A stretch of DNA of 29,936 bases from positions 1 through 29,936 of IMG/VR virus record IMGVR_UViG_3300045996_000806; one strand, 5' to 3'. This DNA is from a virus. Shown one piece after another: positions 1-6,137 of this stretch (the stretch's first letter is position 1; every line of letters begins with the position of its first letter). The notes beneath the pieces are model-generated. The model ran no database searches. It was not told the DNA's origin and saw only the letters and a list, made by a program, of their open reading frames with translations. Position numbers and translations under genes: made by a program.

Positions 1-54
1 AGCAGAGGACTCATAATCCTTTGGTCCTGGGTTCAAGTCCCAGCGGGCCCACCA
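1..54 (+). tRNA. partial tRNA-Ile (anticodon CAT), 3' part; probable attachment site
   Basis: The window opens inside a tRNA. A 5-bp anticodon stem (5-9 with 17-21) encloses a 7-base loop with anticodon CAT at 12-14. A T stem-loop follows (27-31 with 39-43, loop TTCAAGT), then the 3' acceptor strand (44-50), discriminator A at 51 and an encoded CCA at 52-54. The D arm and 5' acceptor strand lie outside the window. CAT may mean elongator Met or the Ile2 tRNA whose C34 is modified to lysidine. The anticodon arm resembles proteobacterial Ile2, so I favour that. Phage genes begin just downstream, so this is the likely attL, with the phage restoring the tRNA 3' end. Confidence 0.85.
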
Positions 55-108
55 ATTTCCCTTCTGCTTCAATCGCTTGCGAACTCTCGAATCTCGGCAA
101 AATCGCCC

Positions 109-138
109 GAGAAATTTCCGAGAAATTTCCGAGAAATA
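109..138. repeat. 11-bp tandem repeat beside the tRNA
   Basis: Unit GAGAAATTTCC occurs at 109-119 and 120-130, with a partial third copy at 131-138. Each unit contains the palindrome GAAATTTC. It lies about 55 bp from the tRNA CCA end. Short direct repeats next to an attachment core often are arm-type integrase or accessory-protein sites, but that role is inference here. The rest of 55-294 holds no gene I can support. Confidence 0.6.
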
Positions 139-294
139 AGTCTCCTGTTTTGTCCCGCGACCGTCTGGTTCGTAGCCTCATGGCTCACCAGCAACGGCGC
201 GGGTTTCCTGGCATCCGTACCAAAATAGCTGCCTGTTTGGGCAGTGGTTTGGCGTGGGGTTCAGGGCGGATTTTGGTAGAGAAATGGAGGGGGT

Positions 295-639
295 ATGAAG
301 CTGGTGAAGGTGAAGACTGCCGACCTGATCGGTGCGCAACTGGACTGGGCTGTTGGCACAGCGGCGGGCTGTGACGGGCTCTGGATGTGGACGGCCGACG
401 ATGGGAGTCGCCACTGCCAACACAATATAGGAGGGCCATTTTCGCCATCGTCTAACTGGCGTGACGGCGGCCCGATTATCGAGCGCGAGCGCATTGACCT
501 CACTTGGCGGCCAAGCGAGGGCTGGGTGGCGTGGGACGCAGACATGCGCTGCCCGAAGAAGGGCCCCACACCCCTCGTCGCCGCCATGCGTGCCTATGTT
601 ACTAGTAAGCTGGGCGATGAAGTGGAAGCGCCCGCCTAA
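295..639 (+). CDS. DUF2591 (NinX-type) phage protein
   Basis: A 114-residue protein starting at ATG after a good ribosome site (GGAGGGGG). The N-terminus (VKTADLIGAQLDWAVG), the central segment (NWRDGGPIIERE) and the C-terminal GPTPLVAAMRAYVTSKLGDE are the conserved blocks I know from the DUF2591/NinX family of lambdoid phages. The biochemical function of that family is unknown. It is the first gene after the presumed attL and is read away from the tRNA. It is followed by three more small plus-strand phage genes. Family call confident, function unknown. Confidence 0.85.
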   Translation: MKLVKVKTADLIGAQLDWAVGTAAGCDGLWMWTADDGSRHCQHNIGGPFSPSSNWRDGGPIIERERIDLTWRPSEGWVAWDADMRCPKKGPTPLVAAMRAYVTSKLGDEVEAPA

Positions 640-666
640 CCCCACCCACGCACAAGAGAGGATGAG

Positions 667-828
667 ATGATGACAGTGACTGATGAGATGCTAGAGGCCG
701 CCATGAAGAAGGCGGTTGAGCTTGAGGTATTCCCGAAGGGGCCTGTTGATGAGGCGACTTACCTCCGCCATTGGGCGTCGATGAAGGCGGTTCTGCAAGC
801 CGCGTTTGAGAAGGCGGAACCCAAATAA
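667..828 (+). CDS. small phage hypothetical protein (53 aa)
   Basis: A short gene reading MMTVTDEMLEAAMKKAVELE and ending at TAA 826-828. The start is one of two adjacent ATGs (667 or 670), preceded by AGAGAGGATGAG. The protein is charged and helical with no membrane segment. Its layout (TDEMLEAAMK, then YLRHWASMKAVLQAAF) resembles the C-terminal part of the protein at 907-1359 (TKEMIEAAIK, then VWRSMIQAI). The two probably share a small domain. Function unknown. It sits 27 bp after the DUF2591 gene, probably in the same operon. Confidence 0.65.
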   Translation: MMTVTDEMLEAAMKKAVELEVFPKGPVDEATYLRHWASMKAVLQAAFEKAEPK

Positions 829-851
829 AAAGCGGCGGCCCGAAGGCCGCC
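826..851 (-). terminator. intrinsic terminator read on the minus strand
   Basis: On the minus strand GGCGGCC-TTCG-GGCCGCC (834-851) forms a 7-bp stem with a UUCG-type tetraloop, followed by GC and a T run with TTTTTA. There is no T run on the plus side. It faces leftward transcripts, so it could end read-through from the late/lysis operon that converges on these genes. Confidence 0.75.
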
Positions 852-906
852 CCTGAAGCGTTACCGGCCGCTCAAGGCTGGTGTGTGTAGTTTGGCAGAG
901 GGAATC

Positions 907-1359
907 ATGGACACAATGCGGAAAGAGTTTGAGGCGTATGTTTGCCGCGATATGACCCGCGAGCAGCGCATAGACCTTATGCCGAGGCATTGCATCGTTG
1001 GTGAGCCATACGTGGACAAGGCGATGCAAGCGAGGTGGGAAGATTGGCAGGCCGCCGCCAAGGCCGAGCGGGAAGCGTGTGCTGCCGTGTGCGAGGATAG
1101 AATGGATGCGCACATGCCGCCGGCGATGTCGCCAGATAAAGCCAGCGCGGCCGTTGAAGCGCTGGGCCTGTGTGCAGACGCCATCCGCAGGCGTGACGAT
1201 GCGTCGGATGGTATGGTACTAGCCCCAATCGAGCCAACCAAGGAAATGATTGAGGCCGCCATCAAGAGTCAGCTTGAATGGAGCCAGCCGGAAGACTACC
1301 CGGTTGCGGAGGTGTGGCGGTCTATGATTCAGGCCATCCGCAGGCGTGGGGAGGGGTGA
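907..1359 (+). CDS. phage hypothetical protein with EACAAVCE motif
   Basis: A 150-residue protein started at ATG 907 (AGAGGG upstream) rather than the earlier in-frame start at 883. It contains WEDWQAAAKAEREACAAVCE followed by an ALGLCADAIRRR segment, a pattern common in accessory proteins of lambdoid and other temperate phages. The C-terminal 45 residues form a second small domain resembling the 53-aa protein at 667-828. No membrane segment, and no enzymatic motif recognised. It belongs to the plus-strand cluster next to attL. Function unknown. Confidence 0.75.
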   Translation: MDTMRKEFEAYVCRDMTREQRIDLMPRHCIVGEPYVDKAMQARWEDWQAAAKAEREACAAVCEDRMDAHMPPAMSPDKASAAVEALGLCADAIRRRDDASDGMVLAPIEPTKEMIEAAIKSQLEWSQPEDYPVAEVWRSMIQAIRRRGEG

Positions 1360-1360
1360 G

Positions 1361-1606
1361 ATGGGTAGTACTTTGATGTGGAAGCCGGTGGAAGAGGCGA
1401 AAGGCCACCTCCCCGATGAATTGAAATACAAGCTCAGCCGCAAGCTCTGGGATACCGACGGCTCATGCGGGAATGGCCCTGCCGTAGTGGACGAACGTAT
1501 TATCCCCTACTTGGAGGGGCTTCGGGATGCCGGCATAAAAGGGGCGGACAAATTGATTAAGCTCATTCAGGAGCATGGCTCAATTGAACTGTGGCACGAA
1601 AGCTAG
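1361..1606 (+). CDS. small phage hypothetical protein (81 aa)
   Basis: Starts at ATG 1361, one base after the TGA of the preceding gene, with GGGGAGGGGTGAG as ribosome site, so the two are translationally close. The protein is soluble, charged and rich in Lys, Glu and Leu (MGSTLMWKPVEEAKGHLPDE at the start). I do not recognise the family. It is the last plus-strand gene before the convergent lysis operon. The 82 bp to the Rz stop hold no clear terminator, only a 14-bp direct repeat shared with the rz 3' end. Confidence 0.65.
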   Translation: MGSTLMWKPVEEAKGHLPDELKYKLSRKLWDTDGSCGNGPAVVDERIIPYLEGLRDAGIKGADKLIKLIQEHGSIELWHES

Positions 1607-1611
1607 CGCCT

Positions 1612-1714
1612 CTCAGCCCTAAGCATCGTCCTGCGTCCTAGGACTGCGGACACATGGGCGCGATTAGATTGCGTTAGTCAAGCAAGGGCTAATTAGATCG
1701 CTCAGCCCTAAGCA
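1612..1714. repeat. 14-bp direct repeat pair flanking the rz 3' end
   Basis: CTCAGCCCTAAGCA is present at 1612-1625 and again at 1701-1714. The second copy lies within the last codons of rz. The pair brackets the junction between the convergent plus-strand cluster and the lysis operon, and may mark an old recombination or duplication. The palindrome GTCCTAGGAC lies between the copies. Confidence 0.6.
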
Positions 1715-2183
1715 GCTCCACCGCCATATTCCGCTCGTGCACTACCTCGTCGCAGGCGGCGAAGCGGGCTGTAATTGCTTCTCCCACCAATCCAGGTTGT
1801 CCGCTGTCCGAGGACTCTGAAGCTGGGGCGGGATCGGCGGCAGCTTGGCAGGTTGCAGTGGCTTGCACTCCCGGCCAAAGCAGCCGGCCAGAGCGCAGGT
1901 CAGCAATAATGCGGTCTTTCTGAGCAAGGACATTGTTCCGCTCCCTTATGTTCTGCGCCGCCAATATGGCGAACTCGCTGGACTTCATATGTTCCCATTC
2001 GCGCATATGGCGCTGCTGGGATGCCTCGGCCAAGGCGTTGCCCTTCTCTATGGCCGCAATCTGCGCCTTGTACTCGCTGGCCGTGCACCGGCTGACCTGT
2101 TGGCACAACAGCAGAATGAGAATGAGCATGGCTGCCGCCTTGAGGTGGAAGACATAGGGGCGGATGACATCAAGTCGACTCAC
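1689..2183 (-). CDS. Rz: Rz-like inner-membrane spanin (i-spanin)
   Basis: A 164-residue protein with an N-terminal membrane anchor (VFHLKAAAMLILILLLCQQV). A long charged helical region follows (KAQIAAIEKGNALAEASQQ onward) and then a C-terminal segment RFAACDEVVHERNMAVELL like that of other Rz proteins. I-spanins pair with the Rz1 lipoprotein to fuse inner and outer membranes at the last step of lysis. GTG at 2183 is preferred over GTG at 2189 because GGAGG is then 8 bases upstream. An Rz1 gene is embedded in another frame, as in lambda. The start overlaps the upstream 41-aa membrane protein gene. Confidence 0.88.
   Translation of the reverse strand: MSRLDVIRPYVFHLKAAAMLILILLLCQQVSRCTASEYKAQIAAIEKGNALAEASQQRHMREWEHMKSSEFAILAAQNIRERNNVLAQKDRIIADLRSGRLLWPGVQATATCQAAADPAPASESSDSGQPGLVGEAITARFAACDEVVHERNMAVELLRAERSN
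1742..1933 (-). CDS. Rz1: Rz1-like outer-membrane lipoprotein spanin (o-spanin)
   Basis: A 63-residue ORF lying completely inside rz in a different frame. It starts MSLLRKTALLLTCALAGC: a positively charged start, a hydrophobic run and a lipobox LAGC with the acylated Cys at residue 18. The mature part is short and proline-rich (KLPPIPPQLQ, then ASPP). Nesting, lipobox and proline content are the defining marks of Rz1. It would sit in the outer membrane and contact the Rz coiled coil across the periplasm. Confidence 0.88.
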   Translation of the reverse strand: MSLLRKTALLLTCALAGCFGRECKPLQPAKLPPIPPQLQSPRTADNLDWWEKQLQPASPPATR

Positions 2184-2295
2184 GGTCACTTCCTCCGCAT
2201 ATCCAGATTGCGCCGATCATCAGCAGCGGCGGGATGCACGTCACCACGAACAGCAGGCCAAGACAGAAGCGACCGGCGTCTTTCAGTGTTTCCAT
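2170..2295 (-). CDS. 41-aa single-span membrane protein in lysis cassette
   Basis: Begins METLKDAGRFCLGLLFVVTC and continues IPPLLMIGAIWICGG before a short polar tail. This makes one long or two short membrane segments. ATG 2295 is preceded by a weak GGTGAGCT. The 3' end overlaps the rz start, and its GGAGGAAG codons provide the rz ribosome site. The position between endolysin and spanin genes suggests a role in lysis (holin accessory or antiholin), but this is inference from place and topology only. Confidence 0.55.
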   Translation of the reverse strand: METLKDAGRFCLGLLFVVTCIPPLLMIGAIWICGGSDREST

Positions 2296-2298
2296 AGC

Positions 2299-2391
2299 TC
2301 ACCCCACTACCAAGCCAACGCAGAAGCCTGCGGCAGCACCACACATGAACACGGCCACGATGAAAGCTAGGGGACTCATACGCCACTCCAT
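2299..2391 (-). CDS. 30-aa membrane microprotein
   Basis: Reads MEWRMSPLAFIVAVFMCGAA and ends GFCVGLVVG, so almost the whole protein is one membrane helix. Its ATG overlaps the endolysin stop (TGATG at 2389-2393), indicating coupled translation, and it ends three bases before the next small membrane gene. Such tiny one-helix proteins are frequent beside phage endolysins. Function not known; holin-related is a guess. Confidence 0.5.
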   Translation of the reverse strand: MEWRMSPLAFIVAVFMCGAAAGFCVGLVVG

Positions 2392-2825
2392 CACGCCACC
2401 GGGAGCTGTTTGCCGGCCTGCAGGTCGGCGAGCGTCAGTCCGCCAGTCCACTGGAAATGCGCCATCTCGCGAAACGTCTTCCAGCGTCCGGCCCACTCCA
2501 GCCCGCAGGCCTCGCCGATCTGGCCGATGCGCTCCCACAGCTCGCCGTCCGCTCCGGTCGTGTTCCATACCGGCTTGCCATGGCGCAGCGGCACGCAATC
2601 GAAGGCGCAGCGCCAGTTGTGCCAGCTCTGCCCCGGCTTCGCGTTCGTGACCTTCTTGCCGGGCTTGGTGCGGCCAATGGCGTACAGCTCCGCCTGCGAC
2701 TCGGCATCGCGGTAGGTCGAGGTAATCAGGATTTCAATGCCCTGCTTCCGGCACTCCGCCATGAAGGCCTGAGCGCGCTTGAAGACGGCCGGGTGGAGGT
2801 CGGCGGGGTCGCGGGAGTTCTTCAT
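2391..2825 (-). CDS. M15-family peptidase endolysin (L-Ala-D-Glu peptidase type)
   Basis: A 144-residue enzyme expected to cut peptidoglycan cross-link peptides. The M15/VanY signature is visible: a TSTYRDAESQAELYA block, SWHNWRCAFD with His69 and Asp76 as metal ligands, and a second His at 123 (MAHFQ) preceded by a catalytic-type acidic residue. The length matches small phage M15 endolysins. The start is ATG 2825, with AGGGG six bases upstream, rather than ATG 2831. There is no signal peptide, so it would need a holin for export. It lies upstream of two tiny membrane proteins and Rz/Rz1. Confidence 0.92.
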   Translation of the reverse strand: MKNSRDPADLHPAVFKRAQAFMAECRKQGIEILITSTYRDAESQAELYAIGRTKPGKKVTNAKPGQSWHNWRCAFDCVPLRHGKPVWNTTGADGELWERIGQIGEACGLEWAGRWKTFREMAHFQWTGGLTLADLQAGKQLPVA

Positions 2826-2843
2826 GGTCATCCCCTAATCACA

Positions 2844-2882
2844 ATTAAAAGCACCGTTAGCCGGCGTAAGCGCTGTTTTAAT
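2844..2882. terminator. imperfect palindrome with flanking A/T runs, possible terminator
   Basis: ATTAAAA (2844-2850) and TTTTAAT (2875-2881) flank an imperfect GC stem (AGCAC...GCGCT), giving a hairpin with T runs on both strands. It fills most of the 62-bp gap between the 57-aa gene and the endolysin gene and may separate endolysin expression from the genes upstream. Confidence 0.4.
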
Positions 2883-2887
2883 GGCTA

Positions 2888-3061
2888 TCAATGCACCGTC
2901 TCGTAAGAGTTCGCGATGGCCCACAGCTTGTAGGCCGCATCGTTCTGCGCCTGCTCGTCCTGAGCGGACCGCATGTTCTCGACAAGGCGCGCCATGGCCT
3001 CTTGCTCGTGCCGCTTGGCGAACTCCTGCGCGTCGAATTCGGGCTTCTTGGGCCTAGCCAT
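2888..3061 (-). CDS. small helical phage protein (57 aa)
   Basis: Begins MARPKKPEFDAQEFAKRHEQ and is highly charged and Gln/Glu/Ala-rich, consistent with one long soluble helix. The start overlaps the end of the metallophosphoesterase gene by 8 bases, so it is likely translationally coupled to it. No family recognised. Small charged proteins of this kind are common between tail and lysis genes. Confidence 0.6.
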   Translation of the reverse strand: MARPKKPEFDAQEFAKRHEQEAMARLVENMRSAQDEQAQNDAAYKLWAIANSYETVH

Positions 3062-4112
3062 GCTGCCCCCTGAGAAAACGCAGGTACTCGGCGCCCTGCT
3101 CCACGTCGTGGAAGACGGTCAACATGCGAGGATTGGTGTCGGTGTGGCGGTGATCGATAACCACCATGCAGGCCGGCGCAATCGTGTTGTCGCGGAAGCC
3201 GCCCTCTTTGGCGTACTCATCGATGACCTTGTACGAGGCCACTTGCAGGGCGTGGCAGATGCGGCCGTTGGGGGCCTTCAGGATGTTCTGCCCGGTCGTG
3301 TGTTTGTGGCCGCAGACGGTGATGTGATCGATGTTCCCCATCAGCACGGAGCGTGCTGCGCCGTGGGCCGTGTTCCACATGGAATTGCCGGGGAAGGTGT
3401 GGCGGGCATTGATGAACAGGGTATTGCGCCCCTGCCGTATCCCAATTTTGCCGCCGATGGGGATATACGTTGCCTGCGCTGCCTTGCAGAGATTTGGAAG
3501 CGGATCGTCGTGCCCGCTCCAGAGGTCGTGATTGCCGCCGACATGGAACAGCCACTTGCCCTGCAGCTCCCGGATAAAACCCTCAACCAGGATGTGCGCC
3601 TCAGCGGCCGTGGTGCGCTGGTTGGCATAGAGCCGTTCCAGTCGGCCGACCCAGTTGTTGGACGTGTCGCCGAGATTGACGGCATACAGGCCTTCCGTGT
3701 CACGGATGGTCGATATATGCCGGTCGAGGGTTTCCCAATCGCAGCCATCATCGTCAACGTGAGGGTCGCCCAAGAAGACGATGCCATAAGGGCCATCGAT
3801 GGGCAGTGTCAGCGTGAGCTTAGCGAGGTCGTCTTCGTGGTTCTTCTTGCGCCGAAAGGTGCGCTTCCGGTCCTGCTTGAGGGCGTCATAGCTCAGGTTG
3901 GAACTGCGCACCCGGGAGGCCAGCGGAGCCTGCTGGGCGCGCTCCCTGATGCCCTTGAGCGAGCGCCACAAGTTGCGCTCATTGATGCCCATGACTTCAG
4001 CTGCCTTTGCCACACTCCCGCAATCGATAACGCTCTGCACATATTCGCGCTGCCGGTCAGTACTGCAGAACGGTAGCACCCCCTCCCACATGCCAGACTG
4101 CGTACTTGGCAT
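3054..4112 (-). CDS. calcineurin-like metallophosphoesterase with N-terminal helix-turn-helix
   Basis: A 352-residue protein. Residues about 20-60 look like a helix-turn-helix (CGSVAKAAEVMGINERNLWR). From about residue 108 it has the metallophosphoesterase motifs in order: GDPHVD (115-120), GDTSNNW (148-154), GGNHDLW (192-198), ARHTFPG near 238 and GHKH (268-271). These make a two-metal phosphodiesterase site. Similar HTH-phosphoesterase proteins occur in many phages; substrates are unknown. ATG 4112 has GAGGG upstream. It sits between the holin-type genes and the endolysin. Confidence 0.9.
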   Translation of the reverse strand: MPSTQSGMWEGVLPFCSTDRQREYVQSVIDCGSVAKAAEVMGINERNLWRSLKGIRERAQQAPLASRVRSSNLSYDALKQDRKRTFRRKKNHEDDLAKLTLTLPIDGPYGIVFLGDPHVDDDGCDWETLDRHISTIRDTEGLYAVNLGDTSNNWVGRLERLYANQRTTAAEAHILVEGFIRELQGKWLFHVGGNHDLWSGHDDPLPNLCKAAQATYIPIGGKIGIRQGRNTLFINARHTFPGNSMWNTAHGAARSVLMGNIDHITVCGHKHTTGQNILKAPNGRICHALQVASYKVIDEYAKEGGFRDNTIAPACMVVIDHRHTDTNPRMLTVFHDVEQGAEYLRFLRGQHG

Positions 4113-4133
4113 GGCTTTGCCCTCTTTTGTGGA

Positions 4134-4382
4134 CTACTGATTCTGTTGCGCTTTGCCCGCCACCCACTGACGAGCCACTGCATATCCGCCGACTGTGCCC
4201 ATGTACGTCAGCCACAGCTCCCAGCTATCCGGCATGTGCGCGGCCATCTTCACGGTGAAGACAAGGCCGGCGACGATCATGCCGATGCGCGTATGGGAGA
4301 GCGTGCCGTCCTTGGGGTCGGTGTAGAGTTCCGGCAGGCGACGGGCGAAGTCCTGAGCCTGTTTCCACAAGATGCCGATCAT
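4134..4382 (-). CDS. membrane protein, possible holin partner
   Basis: An 82-residue protein with two hydrophobic segments (IGMIVAGLVFTVKMAA and LWLTYMGTVGGYAVARQWVA) after a soluble N-terminus. ATG 4382 overlaps the stop of the upstream holin-like gene as ATGA, which fixes the start better than the longer ORF. Being coupled to a holin-like gene suggests an antiholin or second holin. No specific family recognised. Confidence 0.65.
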   Translation of the reverse strand: MIGILWKQAQDFARRLPELYTDPKDGTLSHTRIGMIVAGLVFTVKMAAHMPDSWELWLTYMGTVGGYAVARQWVAGKAQQNQ

Positions 4383-4582
4383 TTGTCTTCCTTCCAGCGC
4401 CTGTAGCGGTCGAAGACCCAGCCGCCGATCTGCAGGCACAGCCATATGATCGTCAGGACCTGTAGCCACCGCTCCAGCGGCAAGCCGAACCATATCCATG
4501 TCGATGCAGCAACGGCCGGAGCCGATTTGGTTACGCCTGCAGCTATCTCGGCTGCCGTGCTGTGCTGGTCGTGCATCTTCAT
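4379..4582 (-). CDS. putative phage holin
   Basis: A 67-residue protein with a polar N-terminus, a small-residue and hydrophobic region (AAGVTKSAPAVAASTWIWFG), a second hydrophobic stretch (LQVLTIIWLCLQIGGWVFD) and a strongly charged tail RYRRWKEDK. Two spans, short length, a charged C-terminus and the lysis-region location are typical of holins that release the endolysin through the inner membrane. ATG 4582 or 4576 could be the start; AAGGAAG lies just upstream. Confidence 0.7.
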   Translation of the reverse strand: MKMHDQHSTAAEIAAGVTKSAPAVAASTWIWFGLPLERWLQVLTIIWLCLQIGGWVFDRYRRWKEDK

Positions 4583-4594
4583 ACTTCCTTACCG

Positions 4595-4999
4595 TTATTG
4601 GGTGATGTAGCCAGCGCCCGTGATGAAGGCCTGCGCGTGCGCTTCCATCGCCGCACGCTCGCCAACCTCGATCACCATTTGCGGCTTGGCGGCAGTAATC
4701 ATCGCGGTGCTCACGCCGACCGCGTTGAGGCCGGGGTACGGGCCGTCGCTGATGAACTCCTGTACCAAGGCATATTCCCGAGCGGTCAGTAGCGGCGAGG
4801 CGAACCGAGCGTCCGGCGTGCCGAGATGGGTGCCGAACCGGCCGTTTGTGTTGAGGGTCGTGCCCTCCAGAAACAGTGCGGTCCCGCAGCGGGAGAACGT
4901 GCTGGCGTCCTCGGGCGTGATACCGATTGCGCCAGCAAGCGCATCACCGACTGCCACGCTCTTGGCGATGCAGTTGGCGCGATAGAGATAGGCAGTCAT
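4595..4999 (-). CDS. phage hypothetical protein downstream of tail fibre genes
   Basis: 134 residues, Ala/Gly/Thr-rich, with no membrane segment. It starts at ATG 4999, which overlaps the TGA of the preceding tail protein gene (TGATG). The central part (FLEGTTLNTNGRFGTH) and the end (AQAFITGAGYITQ) look like a compact structural protein. Coupling to the fibre gene suggests a tail-associated protein or fibre chaperone. No family recognised. Confidence 0.6.
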   Translation of the reverse strand: MTAYLYRANCIAKSVAVGDALAGAIGITPEDASTFSRCGTALFLEGTTLNTNGRFGTHLGTPDARFASPLLTAREYALVQEFISDGPYPGLNAVGVSTAMITAAKPQMVIEVGERAAMEAHAQAFITGAGYITQ

Positions 5000-5817
5000 C
5001 AGTAACCCCCGAATGCGTCGAGCAGGTGAGACTGCACCGTGCTCTGTCGCGTGCCGTTGAAAGCACCCGAGCAGAACAGGCAGAAGGCGACGTCAGCGAG
5101 GTGGAAGCCGTCGAGGCTCGGGTAACCCGCCAGCCAGCCATTAACCTCGCCCGAGGTGCCGGTGTTGTGCGTGCCCGTGGTGGTAACCATGTCGGTGAAT
5201 GACACGCTATCCTTGCCGGCCAGCGCGACCTCGCCCGCCCCGTTGCCGGACTTGATGATGCGCAGGACGCTCGCCCCGCCATCGAACAGCGCGGCCGCCC
5301 CGTTCAGGTTGGTGCTAGCCCCGCCGATGTTGCACTCGATCCGGTTGTTGTCGCGGATGTTGATGTAGTTGTTGTTGTCGAAGCCGAACAGGTGCGCGAA
5401 CGGCAGCGAGCCGGCCGGTGACGTCTTGGTCTTGAACACGACATACAGCGTGTAGGTGGTGAGGTCCGCCGGATTGGGGAAGTCCAGCCAGGTGCGCTGG
5501 TTGGCCGCGTTCTGCCCGCCCTGCACAACCTTGATGCCGTTGTCAACGATGTACAGCCCTCGCGCCGCCGACGTGGCCTGCGTGATAGCCGTATCCAGCC
5601 CGCTCAGGTCTTCCGCCTTGCCCACCGGATCAGCCCCGGACGTCGCGCAAGGCGTGAGGCCGGCCGAGGTTGTCCAGAGTTCGCCGGCCGAGCCATCCCA
5701 GATAAAACCGTCTTCACCGGGCAGGAAGAGGCTGGCGAGCGGATAGCCAGTGTTTGCGGGAGGCTGTACCGCGATGGGACCGAAAGCGCTTCGGCCAGCG
5801 CCGACTCGCAAACTCAT
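4999..5817 (-). CDS. tail appendage protein with lectin-like (LamG-type) fold
   Basis: 272 residues. The segment SLFLPGEDGFIWDGS, followed by ELWTTSAGLTPCATSGADPVG, is a motif I know from phage tail fibre or structural proteins that continue into a concanavalin-A/LamG-like sandwich. The following beta-rich part (TLYVVFKTK, FGFDNNNYINIRDNNR, then NGWLAGYPSLDGFHLADV) agrees with that. Likely surface exposed and possibly glycan-binding. It lies in the tail cluster with overlapping or near-contiguous neighbours. Confidence 0.7.
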   Translation of the reverse strand: MSLRVGAGRSAFGPIAVQPPANTGYPLASLFLPGEDGFIWDGSAGELWTTSAGLTPCATSGADPVGKAEDLSGLDTAITQATSAARGLYIVDNGIKVVQGGQNAANQRTWLDFPNPADLTTYTLYVVFKTKTSPAGSLPFAHLFGFDNNNYINIRDNNRIECNIGGASTNLNGAAALFDGGASVLRIIKSGNGAGEVALAGKDSVSFTDMVTTTGTHNTGTSGEVNGWLAGYPSLDGFHLADVAFCLFCSGAFNGTRQSTVQSHLLDAFGGY

Positions 5818-5819
5818 GA

Positions 5820-6128
5820 CTAGAGCCCCGTGCCCATCTGGATTTCAACCGTAGAGCCCGCACTGCCGCTGACGGCGACGTGCGAGACCTGCGGATCAAG
5901 CGTGAACGTTTCCACGCTATTCGCGATCATCAGGGCGCCGTTGCTGACGGTGCCGCTCGCACCATTGGGCGACGTGCCGGGCTGAACGCGAGCGGTCGCC
6001 GTGCCAGCCACCACCACGCGAATGACATCGCCGGAGCCCGCGACCTTGGGAAGCTGGGCGACTTGGGTGGTGCCGTCCAGCGTGATGGCTGCCGGTGCAA
6101 GGTCCTTGTAAGGCTTGAACGTGTTCAT
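5820..6128 (-). CDS. small beta-rich tail-region protein
   Basis: 102 residues beginning MNTFKPYKDLAPAAITLDGT, rich in Val, Thr, Gly and Ser without long helices, so probably a beta fold. It sits 9 bases after the tail fibre gene and 2 bases before the lectin-like gene, in the same operon. It may be a fibre accessory, collar or decoration protein. No family recognised. Confidence 0.6.
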   Translation of the reverse strand: MNTFKPYKDLAPAAITLDGTTQVAQLPKVAGSGDVIRVVVAGTATARVQPGTSPNGASGTVSNGALMIANSVETFTLDPQVSHVAVSGSAGSTVEIQMGTGL

Positions 6129-6137
6129 GAGCGCTCC

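Noticed and set aside
2973-4076. 367-codon plus-strand frame opposite the metallophosphoesterase
   Set aside because: The minus-strand protein has all catalytic motifs, so the plus frame is a shadow.
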